Shown one piece after another: positions 58,301 through 64,000 of a stretch of DNA of 64,000 nucleotides (its first letter is position 1; every line of letters starts with the position of its first letter). The notes beneath the pieces were generated by a model. It ran no database searches. It was not told the DNA's origin and saw only the letters and a list, made by a program, of their open reading frames with translations. The DNA is from Lamellibrachia columna. Its lineage: Eukaryota > Annelida > Polychaeta > Sabellida > Siboglinidae. The stretch spans positions 7,875,642 to 7,939,641 of the forward strand of contig OY759265.1 of assembly GCA_963662155.1 (NCBI GenBank), in the 5' to 3' direction. Made by a program: the position numbers and the translations under genes.

Positions 58301-61300
58301 GAGGGGAGTGGAGGATGAGGGCGAGGGATGGGGGAGTGGGAGGGGAGTGGAGAACGAGGGCGAGGGATGGGGGAGTGGGAGGGGAGTGGAGAACGAGGGC
58401 GAGGGTTGGGGGAGTGGGAGGGGAGTGGAGAACGAGGGCGAGGGTTTGGGGAGTGGGAGGGGAGTGGAGAACGAAGGCGAGGGTTGGGGGAGTGGGAGGG
58501 GAGTGGAGAACGAGGGCGAGGGATGTGGGAGGGGAGTGGAGAACGAGGGTTGGGGGAGTGGGAGGGGAGTGGAGTGGGAGGGGAGTGGAGAACGAGGGTT
58601 AGGGGAGTGGAGAACGAGGGTTGGGGGAGTGGGAGGGGAGTGGAGAACGAGGGCGAGGGTTGGGGGAGTGGGAGGGGAGTGGAGAAAGAGGGCGAGGGAT
58701 GGGGGAGTGGGAGGGGAGTGGAGAACGAGGGCGAGGGTTGGGGGAGTGGGAGTGGAGAACGAGGGCGAGGGTTGGGGGAGTGGGAGGGGAGTGGAGAACG
58801 AGGGCGAGGGTTGGGAGAGTGGGAGGGGAGTGGAGAACGAGGGCGAGGATTGGGGGTTTGGGAGGGGAGTGGAGAACGAGGGATGGGGGAGTGGGAGGGG
58901 AGTGGAGAACGAGGGCGAGGGTTGGGGGAGTGGGAGTGGAGAACGAGGGCGAGGGATGGGGGAGTGGGAGTGGAGAACGAGGGCGAGGGTTGGGGGAGTG
59001 GGAGGGGAGTGGAGAACGAGGGCGAGGGTTGGGGGAGTGGGAGTGGAGAAGGAGGGCGAGGGTTGGGTGAGTGGGGGGGGATTGGAGAACGAGGGCGAGG
59101 GATGTGGGAGGGGAGTGGAGAACGAGGGCGAGGGATGGGGGAGTGGAGATGGCAGTGAAACGGAACTAGTGATGAAGAAGGGGAAAAAATCGACGACCAA
59201 TATCGGTTCCAGCCTCACCCTGGACTACAGGAATAAAGAGGAGAACAACAACGTGAGGTGCAGTAGTGTAGTTGTTAAAACATCGGACTCTCAATTTAGA
59301 GAACACGTTTTTTTAATCCTCATGCTGCCATTTCAAAACTTGGGCTATTTCATTCACCCCACATTGCTCTAGTTTATTCAGCTTTATAAACAAATACCTG
59401 GCAATAGACAGTGATGAGATTTCAGTGATGGAATTATAAAAACGAACAGCTGTCACGTAACAACTACAGCATGGGTGGATGTTTCAACAGAATTTGAAAG
59501 ATGATGCCTTTTTCAAAAATATCACATTGCACCTGTGGAGTAACCTGGGTCAGAGAGAAGAAACTAACATCACACGATGGGTACTCCGCAGTCTTCCCCA
59601 GATTTGGTTGACTTCTGATGTTTTGGGTTTGAAACATTTTAGGTGTGGTACAAAGTGGAAGATTTGTTCAGGGCGTGGGACTTGTTTGTCATGGCAGCCC
59701 AACCGTCACTTTCAGCCAGCACCCTCTACAGGTAAATAGTGACACATCTTATTGTGTCGTTCACATGACGCGTTGCCAATTCTGGGCGCACGCCTTTGCT
59801 CGGTCCACGGTGGTGGCTAATTCCAATGTGTATGGACCACCCCGTGGTTGTAGAGGAGGTAGGACATTGTCTGGTCTTCTCTGCTGCCACATTTCATTGA
59901 CTGCATCTCGTCAATATAACACCACTTCCTTGGCCAACTCCAGTGTGCAGAGACTGAGAGATCGCCAGCAGTTGATCAGACCGTTTATAGCTTAGCGACT
60001 GCTGGTGTTTCCACACATTTCCAGTCTCGTGCTGCTGGGCAAAGAGTTCAGTGGTTTAGTGACACAAATGATAATGGAACATTTTGCTTCCTGTTTGCAT
60101 GCCTTTATTCTTGAACTTGCATCAATGCATTTCAGCATATCAATAATTCAGTCAAAACATTGGTTTTATTCTAGCAAAAGCAAAACAATAAGTAATGCTT
60201 GCTGTATAATATCATACTGTGGTCTCTGTAGTTTCTGGTGTGATACATTTGTAATTTTTGTACAACATGGGCTAAGTGATAGTGTAACCATGCTTGTTGT
60301 TGTATTGTAGATATGACCTGGTTGATATAACCCGACAAGTTTTGCAGATTATTGCAAACAAGTACTACTCAGATCTCCTCACTCACTTCACAGCCAAGGA
60401 TCTTAACAACACAATGCAAGTATAGTGTAACACATAAATGTAATTTAGATGCACTGCACTCACGCACACACGTATGCTTGCGCGCAGGCGCACACACGCA
60501 CGCACACACACACACACGACTTTACCACTGTCCCTAATCCAGTTGAATAAACAGGTTGACTAAAAGCAAGTTGTTGAGTCATTTTGTTGACACTGTAGGC
60601 GTTTTAAAACCCAGACCTCCCATGTCTTCAATCTCCAAGTGCAATGGTTTAACAAGATTGCAATCCAAAGCAAAACCCCAGATGGCAAGTAGACACTGAA
60701 GTTATTGACTTGTCAAGAGTCCAACGATTATTCATCTCTGTGTAACCCACCCTTCTGAGATATTTGTCAATTTTGTTTTTATACATATTCACACTGTTTG
60801 TATTTACACAACTGGAAGATAATTTGTTCTGTTTGTTTACCATCCTTTGTGAGAATGACTACTTTCTGATGTCCAATCTACACCGATGTCCTAAATGGTT
60901 CAGGAAAACTCTGGTCATTGGTTTGAATTCTGACATTTCTTGATAGCTTCAATAACCGGGGCCTGTTCTCTGTCAAGTTATGAAATAATTTTGTAAATGT
61001 TTTATGAAAAATTTTAGCTAAGAAGTATCATAACTAACTATTATCGAAGGACTTTGTGGTCGTACAAGAACACCTTGTTCATGACTACCTCATTCATTAT
61101 AACTTCTCTTGCTGAAATACACATAATGTTTGGATTGATCAAGTTTGAATTAATTTACCCCAGGTAAGGTCTATAATGTAAACTGTGTGAACAAACATTA
61201 ATCCATCATTGGGTTGCAATAAAAATGATTTAAGTAAATCCTAATATTTCTCACCATCCTAATTTTATCTTGACTAAGAAGACTCATGTCACTCTGCTAC

Positions 61301-63674
61301 ACGTGGTATGTTATTCCTCCTGACAGATCGAGTGGTCTCAAGTTACTGGGCCTGATGTCTGACGTTGAGACTCTGCTGGCTTCAGACGAACACTTCCTAC
61401 TTGGTCGATGGCTGGAGGATGCCAAGACACTGGCAACGAACGACGCAGAGAAACAACTCTACGAATACAACGCTCGCAACCAACTCACTCTGTGGGGACC
61501 CAGAGCAAATGTATGCTATGACAAATGTATGCTATGACAAATGTATGCAATGACAGCAGGTTTTTTAGTAGCTGTTGATTTACATTTTAGAAATAATGGC
61601 CGTTAAAAAGTATGCAAAATATTTTACTTTCATCTTAATACAAGCAGTTATTTAAAAAAAATTCTCTACCAGTAGATACATAGCTGTTCATCTGCTGTTT
61701 TTGGTGTAGAGTCAGTGACATGAGGCGTTAATCAAAGTACGCAACATATATTTGTTAGTATTATATGTGACCACATGACTCATTTTATTTACACTATTTA
61801 AATAGTGATCAAGAACGTTTGAATAGAATTAAGTGGGTAGTTGTTATTTGTTATAATACAACATGAAGTTGCGTTGCGACATTACCACTGTAACAAACTC
61901 ACAAGTGTAAAAGTGGCATGACCCACCCTTTACACTGGTCCAAACACGAATTGTATCAATGTAGCATTATATTTATCTGGACTGGTTTACAGGTTCTGGA
62001 CTATGCCAACAAGCAGTGGTCTGGAATGATCAAAAGGTACTTATCAGATTGTGTTAAAGAGTACACACGTCCAGCTGGTGGACACAGGATTACAAAATTA
62101 ATAACCATGATTAATAATGGTCAAGAACATGTCCATGCATATAAACAGTACATTTTTGTCCACATTAGAAATAAAATAAATTTCTTGCTTCAACCTTTTA
62201 TACTAGCATCCAGTGTGATGGTATGAAAGTGGATATGCCCTTTTAATTTCTTGGGTTTCTCTATAACAAAACAAAGAGTATTGATATTTTTTCAGGACCA
62301 CATTGACATCAAGAATGTTCTGGTTGATACAACAATCAGGGTGGTTAGGTAACTTTTGCCGATTACAGTTACTTGGCGAACAAAAGCACCTGATTTTTTA
62401 TATGGCTCCTTTGGGATCATAATTATTTATTTTAGAAGGGGAGCCATGCAATTTTTTTTTATTAGATTTGCATTTACGGAATGCACCGCACACTGCAAGT
62501 GCAAATGTGATCAATATAATCATATTGACATGTTGCTTTCCTTGCCTCAGTAAATACCCCATATCAGTGATTTTGTTTGTATTGTCAAAATGTTATGTAG
62601 CAAATCATGTGTTGATGCATATATGTGCACACATATTAAATATTAATTTCACTATTTTGTTTTAGAAGGTTCTAGTATCATTTAAAAAATGCATATTCAC
62701 CATATGTAAATTTCAATTCATATTAAATGGTGCAGCAGAGACACCAGCATAACCAATTAATAGTGATTTTTTTCCGTGTATTACTGAAGCTTAAATATAT
62801 GAATCCAAAAGATTGCAATCTTATCTGTATCTAATGACAAACATAATTAAAATACCTTTATTAGTTTTTGTTTGGCACTCATTTAAAGAGGAATCCGATG
62901 GTAAAAATCTGGACTCCGAAATACTCCGATTTTCACTAGAATTCGATCGATCATAACATTTTAAAATATCAGCCTGCTATGACAAGTTATATACCAAACG
63001 AAGCACAGATATTCCTGGAATACCTGTGCCAAATAATGCTAGAAACAAATGTTATGGTAGTACAACTTTCACGTAAAAAACCGTGGGTTCATATTGTCAT
63101 CAGCTCAATATCACCAACATTTAGGTGTCCTATGGGGGGTTGGAGAAAACTTATTTTGCATGGCTCCCCTTCTAGAATCAATAAGTATGACTCCAAGAAG
63201 ACACAGAAAAATGTGGTGATTTTGTCTGCCAAGTAACTATTGTTTTGCTCACCGCCCTGACAACAAAGCACAAGCGAGTGCAGAATCCAGCAATTCAAGT
63301 AATGATGCTACAAAAATTACATCAAGCCTAAATCTGTGGAAACCCCAGTTAAGAGACACATCAAAACTAGACTGTTAGGCAGTCTCAAAATTGGTATTTT
63401 ATGTTTTCAAAAGATGGATGAATATGTTAAAGAGCTGAGGAGGTAAGCCCAGTTAAGTCTTCAGATGACAGCAATATTTTATTGTTTCCTAACACTATCA
63501 GGTAGTGAATTCTAAAGAATTTATGCAGCAACTTAGTAAGCCCTAGTTCCAATATTTGTTTGAACTATGGGAACAAAAAGTAGATGATCATTTATTTAAA
63601 CTTGTATTTGTTGCAGTTACTACCAACCTAGATGGGCTCTGTTTGTGGAACAGCTGGTCTGGTCAATATTATAT
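46742..63674 (+). CDS. NAGLU: Alpha-N-acetylglucosaminidase (GH89), 19 exons, both ends incomplete
   Basis: Lysosomal enzyme that removes terminal N-acetylglucosamine from heparan sulfate. Exons: 46742-46784, 47909-48066, 48230-48414, 50030-50177, 50650-50720, 51190-51417, 52197-52260, 52606-52676, 53349-53423, 53566-53647, 56121-56270, 56991-57133, 57491-57563, 57839-57934, 59643-59731, 60311-60415, 61327-61510, 61993-62036, 63617-63674. Phases agree throughout, giving 689 residues against about 743 in human. The first seen exon encodes a hydrophobic signal-peptide core ([13 protein letters not shown]); the Met exon upstream was not found. Landmarks: [57 protein letters not shown]; catalytic Glu317 in FNEM and Glu446 in MEGINQN (numbering from this fragment), aligning with human Glu316 and Glu446; [51 protein letters not shown]. 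The final ~50 residues lie beyond the window. One junction uses a GC donor. Confidence 0.95.
48550..48740 (+). repeat. Short degenerate 'ggaatcagaattg' repeat array
   Basis: Repeats of the type ggaatcagaattggaat in the NAGLU intron between exons 3 and 4. Similar GGAATC-rich DNA appears at the ends of some non-autonomous DNA elements; no clear end was found. Confidence 0.5.
52358..52393 (+). repeat. (CA)n microsatellite in NAGLU intron
   Basis: About 17 CA units after a CGCA-rich lead, roughly 100 bp after the exon ending at 52260. Confidence 0.95.
53641..53727 (+). repeat. 29-bp tandem repeat that triplicates a splice donor
   Basis: Three units of 29 bp: accgctggtgagtcattctc..., accactggtgagccattgtc... 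and actgctggtgagccattgtc.... The first unit straddles the exon end at 53647 (ctg|gtgagt); the next two copy the same ctg|gtgag context 29 and 58 bp into the intron. Confidence 0.93.
54176..55862 (-). pseudogene. CR1-like LINE fragment, split by a nested DNA transposon
   Basis: On the minus strand 55862-55655 reads [20 protein letters not shown], then [18 protein letters not shown] and [11 protein letters not shown]. After the inserted element, 54261-54176 continues [20 protein letters not shown] then a stop. This is the same family as 31230-31820 (shared [15 protein letters not shown] and LETRRLxGDQIEVF). It is inserted antisense in the large NAGLU intron 53648-56120. Confidence 0.85.
54262..55654. 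mobile_element. 1.4-kb DNA transposon nested in a LINE fragment, 6-bp TSD
   Basis: Terminal inverted repeats CATAGCTGCCAACC...GGTTGGCAGCTATG (54262-54275 and 55641-55654). CAATTT flanks both ends (54256-54261 and 55655-55660). Removing the element and one CAATTT restores the LINE reading across the site (GDQI|EVF), so the limits are well supported. The interior holds short unrecognised frames at 54504-55171 and no clear transposase. Confidence 0.88.
55865..56067 (+). repeat. Local direct duplication before a NAGLU acceptor
   Basis: The block with 'ctaccagttgaccaacgttt' (from about 55897) recurs as 'ctaccagttgaccagcattc' (from about 56034), both followed by cttgggctgtgac, and both preceded by similar 'atgtcatg..gtaaaataat' DNA. 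The second copy ends about 50 bp before the exon at 56121. Confidence 0.75.
58247..59155. repeat. 39-bp minisatellite, about 23 copies, G-rich
   Basis: The unit is of the type gggagtgggaggggagtgga followed by gaacgagggcgagggttg. The period is 39 bp, with some units shortened. Because 39 is a multiple of three, frames stay open on both strands (up to 367 and 323 codons), which is an artefact. It lies in the NAGLU intron 57935-59642. The plus strand has many G-runs. Confidence 0.97.
59254..59490 (+). mobile_element. tRNA-derived SINE, copy 2
   Basis: Matches the 722-1010 copy in order: the 'gtgcagtagtgtagttgtta' head, 'tcattcaccccacattgc', 'aaacaaatacctggcaatag' and 'cagcatgggtggatgtttc'. It is more diverged and lacks the 'gcgctatata' tail. 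It sits between the minisatellite and a NAGLU exon. Confidence 0.7.
60416..61326 (+). other. GC-AG intron of NAGLU
   Basis: The exon ends AACACAAT|GCAAGT and the next acceptor is CCTGACAG at 61319-61326. The phase fits only with the GC donor: the GT at 60420 gives the wrong phase, and the next GT lies beyond an in-frame TAG. Human NAGLU aligns across the junction with a one-residue difference. Confidence 0.68.
60640..60960 (-). pseudogene. CR1-like LINE C-terminal fragment
   Basis: The minus-strand frame 60843-60649 reads [20 protein letters not shown] then [20 protein letters not shown] and STCHLGF. The first block is the usual last stretch of the CR1-like ORF2 (W-N-K-L-S...V-N-x-F-K-x-K-I-D). 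A second copy is at 63690-64000. It lies in the NAGLU GC-AG intron. Confidence 0.8.
62337..63259. mobile_element. hAT-like MITE, 923 bp, with ~8-bp TSD
   Basis: The left end is CAGGGTGGTTAGGTAAC; the right end in reverse is CAGGGCGGTGAGCAAAAC. Both continue inward with GTTACTTGGC, ACAAAA.CACC and AGAAGGGGAGCCATGCAA, so the inverted repeats extend over about 100 bp. Flanks are ACAACAAT (62329-62336) and ACAACAAA (63260-63267), 7 of 8 matching. No coding sequence. It lies in the NAGLU intron 62037-63616. Confidence 0.87.
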
Positions 63675-63689
63675 GTAAGTGGTATATCA

Positions 63690-64000
63690 TTTAACAAGAC
63701 TTGCCATCCAAGCCAAAGGCCCAGATGGCAAGTGCACAAGGAAGCCATTGGTTTAACGAGAGTCCAACAATGTTCATCTACGTGTAACCTGCCCTCCTGA
63801 TATGTGTCAACCTTGTTTTTAAACATATTCACGCTGTTAGCAGTTATACAATCCGTAGATAATTTGTTCTGTTCTGATATCCAATCTACATAGATCCTTT
63901 ACAAATGTTACCTCATGTCCTCTAATTTGTTCCATTCATTTATTGTCCTCTATGAGAACGAGTACTTCCTGATATCCAATCTACACTGATCCTTTACTAA
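63690..64000 (-). pseudogene. CR1-like LINE C-terminal fragment, runs off the window
   Basis: The minus-strand frame 63832-63620 reads NMFKNKVDTYQEGRLHVDEH then CWTLVKPMASLCTCHLGLW, matching the copy at 60640-60960. It starts just after the last NAGLU exon in the window. Confidence 0.78.

Noticed and set aside
58247..59372. Open frames of 367 codons (+) and 323 codons (-), Gly/Glu/Arg-rich and Pro/Ser-rich
   Set aside because: They come from a 39-bp tandem repeat whose length is a multiple of three; they lie in a NAGLU intron and have no splice or start support.

Overview
The window is animal nuclear DNA: AT-rich, with intron-split genes, GT-AG introns (plus two apparent GC-AG introns), many microsatellites, a tRNA-like SINE, CR1- and RTE-like LINE remnants, and several hAT-like and other inverted-repeat DNA elements. 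The genes (alpha2delta calcium-channel subunit, DD3-3-like secreted protein, HDHD3, caveolin, NAGLU) suggest a bilaterian, most likely a marine invertebrate. I cannot fix the phylum from sequence alone. No operon, CRISPR array, prokaryotic gene or viral genome was seen.

Layout. (1) 1067-3085, + strand: the last three exons of an alpha2delta-like gene, ending in a GPI-anchor-like hydrophobic tail. (2) 7502-16419, +: a complete 14-exon gene for a 657-residue secreted homologue of protein DD3-3; one intron holds a hAT remnant. (3) 16420-24591: intergenic, with long AT tracts and a 1.46 kb non-autonomous hAT-like element with a perfect 8-bp target duplication. (4) 24592-27324, +: complete three-exon HDHD3-like HAD protein, 255 residues, with an RTE-like LINE 3' end in intron 1. 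(5) 27325-33231: repeat-rich intergenic DNA with a long foldback repeat around a transposase-like helix-turn-helix fragment, and a CR1-like reverse-transcriptase remnant. (6) 39805-33232, - strand: complete four-exon caveolin, 161 residues, with microsatellite-filled introns. (7) 39806-46741: repeat DNA with a second copy of the hAT-like element, a LINE fragment and a 2.4 kb inverted-repeat element. (8) 46742-63674, +: nineteen exons of NAGLU (alpha-N-acetylglucosaminidase, GH89) with both catalytic glutamates. Its first coding exon was not found and its 3' end lies beyond the window. NAGLU introns carry a 39-bp minisatellite, nested transposons and a hAT-like MITE.

The genes are unrelated in function (channel trafficking, secreted protein, HAD fold, caveolae, lysosomal heparan sulfate breakdown) and there is no sign that they act as one system. 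Reading frames were rebuilt by hand from splice sites, with intron phase checked at every junction; each complete gene closes in frame. The most unusual material is the DD3-3-like gene, whose family has no known biochemical role, the two GC-AG introns supported by phase, and the mobile elements whose ends and target duplications can be read directly. Most long open frames elsewhere are by-products of simple repeats.
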